In this document: one piece after another, positions 1-12,000 of the stretch | Numbering within the stretch: the stretch's first letter is position 1 | How the letters are laid out: every line of letters begins with the position of its first letter | From: Planctomycetales bacterium | GTDB lineage: Bacteria > Planctomycetota > Planctomycetia > Pirellulales > Pirellulaceae | Reading direction: 5' to 3' | NCBI GenBank assembly: GCA_020427005.1 | Contig: JAGQOY010000035.1 | Location: 1 to 44,652 of the forward strand | Length of the DNA: 44,652 nucleotides | Notes under the pieces: generated by a model | What the model saw: the letters and a program-made list of their open reading frames with translations, nothing else | What the model was told of the DNA's origin: nothing | Databases searched by the model: none | Program-made: the position numbers and the translations under genes

Positions 1-3000
1 TTACTGTTGGCTCATCGAGGCTGTCTTCACCTTCACCACCGCCCAATGCATTCAAGTAATTGATGATGATGAGCGCATCCATGGGCACAACATAGCCGTC
101 GTCATTGACATCGTAGAAAGGTGGTGGACCAATTGCATCGGTAATCTCAGGCAATACTCCGTTTATGGATATCGTTGGATGGTTCAGCTCGTTGATGATT
201 ACCAGCACATCCTGAGGAACAATAAAGCCATCGCCCGTTGTATCTCGTGGATTCAATTCATTTTGCCAACTTAAGACAGCCTCTAACTTAACCTTGCTAA
301 CATCAACATGACTCTGGTTATCTCCAAATCCAATCAAATCGAAATACAGACTTGCGATTGTTCCGGGAGCCACATCTCGCAGATCGATAGCCACATCCAG
401 AGTTTGGTTTAAGTCGACAATATCACCGCTGTTTACACCCACGATAGAAACTTGAGGAGCAAATAGTACTCGACCATCAGCCTGAATACTCAGTAGTGCA
501 TCGCTCCCCTCGAGCCCTGGAATCTCCGACCTCAACGAAGTTGTTTGCATTGCGTCTAACAAAGCAACTTCCATAGCATCACCGGGAGATTGTCCGTCCT
601 GGCTACCCAACTGGATATTGCTTAGCGAGAACGATAGTCTTCGTGTCGCAGCCGGCACTACGAAAGTTTGCGAAATATCAGTAAGTTGATTTTCACTTTC
701 AGAAATAGTTGCAATTCCATTGGCACTATTGACAGTGCCTGAAACATACCAGGGACTTTGAGTGGAATTAGTCAATGTTTCAAACCTGCGATCCTCAATG
801 GCCAGGTGAGTGCCCTGCAAAAGCGCATCCTGAACGTTTTCTCTGAATACATTGAAACGACTCCAACTATCTTCAATGCCACTGCCCACTCCTGAGGCCT
901 GAGAAAGCAATTCTGTCGAGTCACTTGAGACGAAAGCAAATGCCTGAATTGTCGTTAGCAATCCAAAATCGAGAGATGATGCCAGATGTCTCGTACCAAC
1001 CTGGATGTGTTCGGCCAAGATCGAATCAGAATGATGTTTCGCGTCGACGTGGTCTAGATCAGACGTAAGCCAGACCGACCCGACATCCGTCTTAATCACA
1101 TTGCGATCATCTTTTCCAACAGCCACCAAACTATTCAAAAGAGGCACTTGCCTTGAAAGGCCTAGACTATGCCCTACTTCATGAACCATTACAGTCCATA
1201 AATCATAGGAATTCGGAGCATTCTTTGATCGAAGAACCCCCGGTAAATCGGAGGGAGTAAACTCGCTATGTTCATAGGGCGTCTCATCTAAAAACCAGCC
1301 GTTTCCGCTAGCATCCTGATCCACTCGAATTGACACGCTCGAAGGCAGGCCGTGTTCATCAAAAGACTCAATAACCGTATCAGCCAAAGTGCCTGTAGGT
1401 AAGTCTGTTACCGAAACGTGTATCGATGGTATAACCCGCAATTTGGCCTGCGACTGCCAGTATTTCAATGCGGCATCACTCATCGAATTGAGATAATTTG
1501 TCGACAATTGCGGCGTGGAATTCGGTTCTCCTTCCGAACCTCCTCCGTCATTATCTTTGATGATGATTTCGACTTCGATTGGGTCGATATCAATGTGGCT
1601 TGGCAACCCATCAAGGTGAACAATAGCGGTAAATGACTCGTCTTCCTCAACTTCGTTATCGTCGATAATCGCGTCGATGACAAACGAGGAAAAACTCTCT
1701 TGCGCAGAATCTTTGAACTGAGCGGCCTGTTGATAGACCTTAGCTTGAAAATCTTTGGTCGCAGTTGCGGCCCGTGTCACTTGATTTCCAACCTTTTCGA
1801 CAAGCTCGACCGTAACTACTACTCCGTGGTCGTCAGGCAAACCAAGTGTTTTCGTGAGGAATAGCACAATTTGTTCCCCTGGAGTTCCCTCTGGGATTTC
1901 GATTATCTGCTTGCCGACGATCATTGGCCGTGCAAAACCGCATACAGGTAGCTTTAGAACCTCGTCAGGTACGGTGCCGAATAGGGAAAGCCACGGCGAA
2001 CCATCTCCATTAATACCTTGAAGTAAGCTGTATGGCCCAAACTGCAGTTCACTTTCCCCCAGGACTATGGCGCGTCCTTTCAGATTCAATGTGCCACACA
2101 CTTGCAAGGCTGCATATGACTCACCGAGGTTTGTTCCATTTTCATCAAGAACAATATTCCCGTTGGCAACTTCCGCGCCGAAATGAGCTTCGTAATTTGC
2201 TCGCTGTTGAGCGTCAACAGTGATTTGGCCCGTAACAGACGCGAGCAACGGAACACCAGCTTGCGCAGAAACTGCTATGGAACCTGTATTCACGCCTTCC
2301 AGCTTAAAGAAAGTACCATCGGCAATAAGACGAACGCCGTTGGTCGTATTCTCGAATTGCAGTCCTGCAGACCAAGTTCCAGAAAGCATAGCCCGCAGTT
2401 GTGCCTCGATCTTTCCGACGATCGGAACGGGGAATCCAAAGACCGGAACAATCTTCCAGCCTTCGGCAATCGTAAGCGGTTTCGGCTGTATATTGAACGA
2501 CGGAATGGCGAACGGCCCGACGGTCACTTTGCCACCTATCGGCAACAAAGTTTCTGCGTCCAGTAATACAGAATTCTCGAAATAGTCGCTTGTAAGAGGT
2601 GTGTTGAAACTTGCAATCTGAGATCCCAAGATCTTGATCTGCAGACGCGCATCAACAGGACGCAAGTACGGTGTGTGCACGATATCCACGGGAATCGTAG
2701 TTATAGTTCGAATCCCGACATCAACGAACGTCTCTGCATCTCTACCAAAGTAAGATTCAATCAATGCTTGAATATCTGTGGACAACCGGAATTGTGCCCC
2801 AGGTGGGAAAGTAGTTTCCACTACATATTGCCATGCCACTGGGTCAAACGGCAATTCAACATTCGAAGAAACCAACCAATCGGGTCTGGGTCGGGCCTTG
2901 ATTGTCTCTTCATCGGATACAGTTTTTCCATTTGCAGTCAGTTCAAGATTCAAGAACGCAGCCAACTGATTTGGTATAGCATCTACTTGAAATTTAGCGG

Positions 3001-6000
3001 TTAACAGGTCAACTGATTTGGGATCAACGAGAGAAAACTCTGATCCGCTTGAATCGTCCATTACTAAGAATTGACTCGCAATTCGGTCTAGCGCCACAGC
3101 ACCGCTGACAGTAGCCAGTAGTTTGGAATTACTCGGATAGCTTCCTACTATGAATTCGTTCGTATCGAGATTAACTATCTGGCTGTTTGCCAATTGTAAA
3201 TCGACTTCCAAGTCGACACTCTCGATCGCCAAGACATTGACCGACGTTGCTCCTAACCAAACTCCATCCCGAACGGCTGCCACGGTAAGAACGTTTTCAC
3301 CAGGTAATAGATTACTTGCGTTGATATTAAACGTATTTGATGTTAACGCTTGCCAAGGATCGTTTCTCAACTTCCAAAAGTACTTGTCTGAATCCTGATC
3401 GTCGGTGATTGAAACGCCGATGTTTAAAGGCACGCCAGCTAGATAGGGACCAAAATTGTCGTCTCTCAGCTGCCCAGCCAATGATAATTGAGTCTTCTCG
3501 TATCTGATTGGTGCAGCTCCAGTGGTGGCCCTAGAGGGAGCCAGTTGAAGATTTGTGAAATTCAAATTCGAATCTAGCGAGAGTCGACCATCTAACTGCG
3601 CTTGCGCGGGCGAACTGGGGGGATCAACCGTCAGCACGAGAAAAGGAAGCGTCTCCAACAGCGTAGTTCCAGACCCTCCATATGCTTTATCATCCAGCAG
3701 CATGGACAATTGATACCATCTACTCAGTTGACCCGCTTGTGAATCCCAATTCGCATCGCCGGTCTTTTGCGAAATTTCTGGAAGGCGGTCAAAAAGCTCG
3801 ATGAGCCGGCTTCTACCGTCGCGCAGCGAAAGGGAAACCAAAGTCGCTTCATAAATGTCAAGGTAACGAGCAGCTAACGGTATCGTTGGACTGTATCCAC
3901 TCATTAGCCCGGCATCATCTAGCTTGCCGAACACATGAAGCTCAGCAAGCTCGCCGGCTGAAAGAGTGGGAATGGGCTTGTTCCGGAATTTCGCAATTGC
4001 CCTCAACGTTCCATACGAATAGCTGTCAAAAAGTCCATATTGGTGTCCGGACTCGTGGGCGATTACATACGCCAGCCCTTTTGCAAACTGAGTCCAGTCA
4101 TTCACGATGTCCATAATTGCCGGGAGGTATACACTGATTGGTTGGGTACTTCTTAGGTACTGACTAATGCGGGATAGTTGGACCCAGGGATTTTCCCGAT
4201 AGAGGCCGGAATTAAGAAGTTGTTCAAGCGGAGTGCGATTCAAACCAACTAGCGAAATGCCGGCCGAACCATTGGGATGGGGAGTCGGCTTATACTGGAC
4301 GGAAACATCAGCCGATGTACCACGCGAGTCGATAATATTAACACCTGCCGTCCCAAGATTCGCCATCAACATCGCCTCGAGCTCATCCTCGACGGCTTGG
4401 CGAATCGTCTGCTCCCATACAGTAATGTTGGAAGAATTTACGTTTGACCCTTGATCAAGCTTGATTGTTCCCGGGTTCGACGAGGCTCGCATGTTCGTCA
4501 AGTTGATCATTAACTGTTCAATGTCATAGGCAAGTTTGCGTTCTTGAACAACTTCCCCGTGGATCCCTATCGACCCAACTTTGCGGACAAAGCCATTGTC
4601 AATCTTGACCTTGAGTTGAAGGCTACCATCCTGGGGCGTCTTGTTTGTATTCAATTGTTGCAGCAGCTTAGTTGAGGCCAATCCGTTACTATCTCCGTCA
4701 ATTACCGAAAAGTCACTTGTTCCACTAACTTTCAAGTCCCATTGCGTTGCAAGTCCAGGCGCAAAGGCCGTTTGTACGACCGCAAATTGATCTTCCCCAC
4801 TGCGCACCGGTAGGAAATTGAAGGTCTTATCCGCGGGATTGGCGTCAAAATGAGTGATGAGTACTGGATGAGCTACCTCATATTCCATTTCATCCGAATC
4901 CAAGGCACTGAATACAAAACCAACCTCCGCAGCATCGATAATCAAATTCGGATTCAATTGGAGGCTTCTTTGGCCCGTAACATCTCGGTTAACTTTGATG
5001 TCCAGATTCACTACGTCGGTAATCGTCAAATCATCACCTAAGATCTCTTGGTAACAACTTGAAAGATCGTGGAATTTTTGCAGAAATTGAAAGCCTGGCC
5101 CGGTAGCAATGACAATACACTTTCCTCCACCAAGCGGCTCGTCAATTGGTACAGTTGCGTCCGGCACATTGCCTACAAGCACTTCTGTGGAACCAACTTG
5201 ATGAATACTCTGTATAAACCTATTTGCACTAACAAAGATGGCATCAACTCTTCGAGTCCCGTCAACTTTAAATGTCAAATCGGTTTCCCTAACTGTTTCA
5301 CCATTAATAAACTCAGGGTCAACTTCCAACTCAATATAGCCATCATCGGGGTCACCTGAAGCGTCCAACATTAGTACGCCACGATCCAGTTCGACATCGT
5401 CTAATAACAATGCACCACCAGTAATCTCGAACGAAAGTCCGTCGTATGCTCCGGACATTGGGTAGGGAACGTAAACATCCTCACCTACACCCGCTTCAAG
5501 TTGTCCGAGATCAACAACAACGACTTCTTCCGAGGCGCCATCCTTGAATACTCTGACACTCAGCGTACCGCTACTGGTTTCGGGCTGTATTGAGAATCGA
5601 ATCCCATGAACGTCGTCTGCTGCAAAGAATCGATTGTGAATGATCTCGGGATTCGCAGAGTCTAGAAGTAAGTACGTATTGTCTCCTTCGTTTTGAAGAA
5701 ACTCTGTGGCGTAATTGCCCGTCTCGGAAACATCACCGTTGTGAAAAAACCAACCGGGAATTCCCCAGTAACTCGGAAACCGCCGTTCGCTTCCAACAAA
5801 TTCATCGTCAAAATGATCATATCGGGCTTGCCATAGTGTTCCTGACTCGAAGTCCCCGTTGAATAACGATGGAACTGCTTCGTGATACCTCGTATCTCCA
5901 TAATCATCAGGAAGCGAATTGTCGTAAGTCACCGCTACGCGCTCACCTCCGGTAGCACGTAACTCAACGCCACCTCCCAACTGGCTATAAAACCAACCCG

Positions 6001-9000
6001 TACCAATTCCCTCGGAAACTGTGGGAACCGTTCCAGTAAAGGATGACCCTTCTAACGCTTGGTACCATGGAGTCTCATTGTAAGAAACTGGAATTCCCTG
6101 CCCCAATTTAACCTCAAAGTTTGAGTCAAATAGCCGCCTCCAAATGCGTTCGTCTTCGAATTCCTCAAGTGAAAGGTCAATAGTCCCGGCATACCACTTC
6201 CACACACGACTATGTGGACCCGCAATACCACCTAATCCTTTATTCAGTAAAGATTCGATATCAACGAAGTCATCTTGTGTAAAACCTGCTCGGCCGTTTA
6301 CGACGAGCCCTGCTTGATCGTCATGTAACCGCAAATTGATATCAGCTGCGGGCAAGGAATAGCCATTGGGCGTAAAGGTTTGTGTTGTCCTTCCGAGGTC
6401 TTGAAAATAATTGTCTGCAAACTCTACATTACTCCATACTTGCACGATGGGATCTCTAAAATCTGCATAGTGCAAGTCCTGCAAATCTACCAGGCCTGCA
6501 ACAGCATTCGTAAGAGATGCAAAAACTCGAGAGTCGAGAATCTTTTCCAACACATTGGTTGCCCAACATGCCAAACGGCTTTTCAGTGTTGGCTCTTCGA
6601 TCTGACAGGGCGATAAAGAAGTACCGTTTAAGGCTGCCAGTATGCTGCCCACTTTCTTGACTTCCAGATCCAAAGAAGCCTGTGGTGCATCATGTACATC
6701 CAGGGTGGTCATTTGAATGTTTTGTTTGCTTGGGTAGTAATAACCTAGCCGTTGAATGATCTCGCTATTGACAACCGTCCCGCGACTATGCCCAATGAAA
6801 TGCAACGGGCTCTTCAGGATTTTCCCACCCAGGGATGAATCCAACTTCATGATGGATGCAAAAATGGCATCCGCAGCAGCCTCGGAAAACCCCGAATCGT
6901 TAACCGATGACTCCTTAACCCAATCTGAAACCAAAACTAACGGTCGTCCAGGAACTGGATCACGACCATCAAGGCTGACAAACAGACCTGTCGCGCGGTT
7001 GTATATCATGACAACGCCATCACCACCTCGCTGTGCGACCAGCCGGGCCATATCTATGAATGAATCAGGCGTGTTTTCAAGCGCATTATCAGAGAACCAT
7101 GTGTAGGGATCAGGCGTAAATCCGTGGGTGATTACGGTTACTGCACTGAATTGATCGGCAGATTCAACTAGAACAGGATTGGTATGAAAAAGACTGGCTT
7201 TTCGAACAACGCGACCTTCTGCAGAAGGTGCTTCTACACCCCAATAATATGTCTGCCCCGAAGTCAACTTTAATTCATCCGGTAATGTAAATGTTGCGGT
7301 TCCATTTTCATCGGCAGTCACTTCGTAGGCAGTCAAAATGCGATAAGGATTTAAATCGACAGATCCTAAATCTGTTGGATATAGACCATTTCCACTTGGG
7401 AAGGTTGAAATGTACAAATAACTTTTCGCGAATGCGATTCCGACATCCCATTGAAAAATCGGATTGCTTTCAGAAATGAAAGCATTGACAGGCGCAATAA
7501 GCTTTAAGGAATCAACTATTGAATCAGCACCACGAATGGAACTGACCGGTACTGTGCGGCTACGATCAACAAGTATGCCAGTGTCTGGTCCGAAGAGTTG
7601 AATAGCTGCTCGCTCGAGTGAGTTGCGAGTCAGGTCGTAACCTGTCTTTTGGGCTTGATCAATCACAGCGAAGATCGATGGGATATCGTATGCTAAGAGT
7701 TCCTTCGTGCCCTGCATCGTTACAAACAATGTACTTCCATCACCTCCCAGAGCCAAATTATCAGGGAGCGATACGGGTTGGTGTTCTGTGGCTGCAACAA
7801 AGTGTGGACCATTCTCGGTCAAGCCTAGTGGATCGGCAATGATTCCAATATTGCCACCCATGCGACCAACCGCATCGTTGCTAAGGTTGGCGTTGTAGGC
7901 CGAAACAAAAGCATAATCCGTTCTTCCTGGAATCAACTCGATGCTGTTCAAATTGTCGACATCAAGCGGATCTCGCAACGTTACGGTATCCAAGTTGATT
8001 CTTTGATGGTCACCTAACAAAGCAGGAAACGAACGTATCGTCCAATTGCCTCTCAAATCGCGATTCAAAATGTTGTACCCAACTCCATCAGATCGTCGAT
8101 CCGTGAATAGAACTGTATTCGGATCGGACGTCGCCGTGACTCCGTACGGTTCAGGACCGGCCTGCAGCGAAACAACGGGTTGCCACTGGGGTCTCAAAAT
8201 TGTTTGCCGGTTGCCGTCTGAATCCGAACCATTTGGAAACTCAGTCTCGCGCAGATCGACTATCACTATGTGGCCGGCCTGAACGAATGCTCGATTAAGC
8301 GGATGACCGGGAACCGCAACTACCAAGTCCTGACCATCGCTAGTAATTGCCAAGCCACGCAGCCCATATGGCGCATCTGGAATTGCAATCGTTTGGATGA
8401 CTCGATGATACGTTGGAGAATCTGTTCTTAGATCGATCACATATATGCTGCCTCGAATCGAATCCGCCGCATAAAGATACTCATTACGTGGGTCAATGGT
8501 CATGCGATCTACTCTTGCGCTTATAGGTAACGCAATGTTATCGCGGATCGTGGTTGGGTTTTGGTCGCTGTCCTGCAGAAGGTCTCCGTCCGCGTCCAAC
8601 CTTGTCAAGGTAACTGCATCGTACACCGCTATGGCATCCGGTTCGGTTAGACTGACATATACGCGCGTACGGTCCCCCGAGACCAGCGTAGATAATGGAC
8701 GAGCAAAGCTGGGTTCCAAAGTTAGTTCGAATGTATCCACACCGACTTCATCTGTCGCGCGTTCTGCGACTACGATCTTGTTGGCCTGTGTTGCAGCCGC
8801 AAAAGCAAAGCGGCTCTCCGCAGAAACCTGAAAGGGTACCGATTCGATATGTTCCAACCGTTGCTCGGATTCCGAAACTACTACACTCACTGGCCGTGCA
8901 ACCTGAAGACGCATCAAGCCTACTGGAATGCCACTTGGTAATTGAAAACGAATCGATTCTTTGCCTCCCAAGACTTCATATGACAAATCTGCGCCAGTAA

Positions 9001-12000
9001 GCACAATATCTTGGAGGCCACCCAAGTAATTGCCGTCAACATCAAACTCATCTGGAGTACCCGCCGTAATTCGCAGCTCGATCTGCGATGGATCGACCTG
9101 TTCATATCCAGCAGGACTTGGAACAAACAAGTTTTGGCCTTCAATCACTCCTTCCATGCGTGTCAGGCCGGTCTCTCCTGCCAACAGTTCAAAGCTTACG
9201 CGTTCAATAAGCGGTGTACCCCCAACGGCTATTGAAGGTGTTGGAATACCATCGATTACGAAATCTAACTCGGTCTGCTTTGCCGGATCCGCTGTCGCTA
9301 CAGCTAACCTTTCTGCAAGGCCGTCACGGACGACCCACAGTTCGAATTCAGTTTCTCCAGGAGGCAAAAACATCGTAAGTTGATGTTGGTTACCGAATAA
9401 TCCAGTGACGGCGCCACCAGATAAAAAGTCTAGCGCTGTCCCTGTAACACCAAAATTCGTAGAAGTGGTCACTACCACGCCGTCGTAGTTCGTGAAATCT
9501 CCGCGGATTAGGGTCACGCTTGCCTGAATAGGTGAGCGATCACCAATCGGATTGATAACCGTAATGTCGCCGCTATGCCTAACGCCACTTGAAGGAGGAG
9601 AAGAGGTGCGAGCTATACCATCAACCCCAACTACACCAAATTCATCTTGAAGCCAAATAGGTAATATGTCGCCGTCCGCCGTGACTAACTGACTGGCTCG
9701 CTGAAAAAACACTGTCTCACCAGGCGCAATCCCTGTGACTGGATAGGCTATTTGCACTGGATTTGAGAGAGTCGATTCGCCAATGTCCAAATGGAAAGCG
9801 GCTCCTAACATCACGTCTTCTTGAACTTCCGGCAACGTATTGGCGTCCAATGATGTTAGCGTAATAACCTGAGGTGATCCTAAGAGTCCAGGTGCAATTT
9901 GAACCCATCCTGTCGTTGAACTGCCAACAATGCCGCCTTCCGTTCCAACCAAGGCTCCCGAAGGTTCGATACCGTGAACACTGACTGGTATTCGCTTCAG
10001 ACCTGCTCCGCCCAGCACCATAACTTCTGCTTCCCCCAATCCAACCGCGCTTATGAGTCCATTTGCATCAACACGTACCACTCGTGGATCGCTTGACGTA
10101 AACGTGACATGAATGTTGTCAAATGAAGAGATTTCTTGATTACTTAGGCTCACTTTTAGTTGTCGAGATTCACCAGACGGCAACAGAACAGAATGTGGAT
10201 ACACATCGAGGTTTAGGACAGCCGTCGCTATTGTTTCTATGTCGTCAGGGGCTCCAACCATCCAGGCGGTCGGGATTTTCAATCCGTCCAACTCACCAAT
10301 CGCACTCGCAGCACCTGATGAAATACCGACTACATATCCTCCATGAATCTGGACTATCGATTCGTTACTTACACTCCAGTTAATCTGGCGACCATCGATC
10401 AATAACGTTTTTCCGTCATCGTATTCTGCAAACACGTCTAGTCGCTGAGCTTCCCCTTCATTTAAAACACCTCGGTCCTGTTCTAGAGCTAGATGAACCA
10501 ATTGTGATCGGGAAGGTTGTATGAAAACCCTAGCCAATTCGGACCGGCCCATTCCATCATCAGCAATCAACTCAACTTCAGTAGCCTCATCCAAGCCTGT
10601 ACTGGCACTCAAAAGCAAGGATTCATTCACGATGTCAATTGAAGCACTCACACCTGGACCGACGGACGCGATACGGTAACTCAACTTGTCGGATTCGAAA
10701 TCACTTATGAGCTGCTTCAAGCTAATAGATACTAGTTCTCCCTGTCGAACCACGATGTTTGTCGTCATGCCCTGCGGTAATACATTGGCGATAAAGCCAT
10801 ACCCAGAAAGAAGTGCATCGCGATCCTGATTGTCAATAAAGCCATCGCGGTTAGAATCCGCGCCTACAATGTATTCAGGTTCACCTTCCCTACTTCCGAG
10901 AGCATTCTCGAAAATCGACTGATCGAATCCGTTTACAGCAAAATCCTGATTAACATCCCCTACTAAGAAGCTGTGCATAGCATAACTGCCCGCATTTCCG
11001 GATCCATTTTGGCTCGATACTGAGAGTGCGTAGGTTCCGGGGATCCTAAAAGTAAATAGGGCAACGCTTCGACCGCTCTCCTGCGCACTAATTCCACTCG
11101 GTACTCCCAGCACAGAAACTGCACTCGGATCAAAGTCGGGACTTGTAATTTCAAATCCCAATGTAATACTTCCCGAGGTACTTGATAGTAACTCGCCATC
11201 GGTAATAGTGAACGAGTACCAAGCGAAACCGGTATTTGGAATTTCCTCTTGGATCACGTTGCCTATGAACTGTCTTGTACTACCTAGATGTTCGCCTAGA
11301 CTGCTTCCCAAGAATTCGCCGCTAGAATCCTCAAAGTTATTGACAAGAGTTGCGTTACTGGAATGAGCCGTGATTACTAATTGGCCATTTCCGTTGTATG
11401 AGTAGAATTGACGGACATCGGCATCCATGTCAACGACAATCGAAAGTCGCCCTTCCGCATCGTAATGGTAAACGATCTGTTGACCGGAGGGTCCGACTAG
11501 CTCTTGTATCCTTCCATCAGCATTTCGCACAACAGCTACACGCTGACCATCGGGTGCGACCAGGCCACTGTCTGTCCAACGCAAAGAGCTCTGTTCGTCC
11601 GCAGAAACAATTCGCTCTAGCACAAAACGTGGCCCTAACTCAGTTTCACCTGCGACTCGATATCCATACGTAATGCCATTTGGCGATTGAAGCATCAACG
11701 TAGAGACTGGCATTCTACTACCAGCATCCAACGTCAAGTTGTATGGCAAACCACTTCCGATAACATAAAAAGCCTCGTCATCACCCGGTTGCTGTAGCTG
11801 CTTCTCATAGCTCGAAAGATGCCACTGAACCCCAGAATCTGGCACCCATTCTGGATGATAAACCTCAATTCCGTCCCGCAATTCCAATCTGGGTACGAAA
11901 CTAAATCCGACCCTCTGTCCAGTCGGCAACGAAAGATACAACCGATCCCCCCTGCGAAGTGGTTCCACTCCAAAACTGCCCTCTCCGATCGTGGCAGAAA

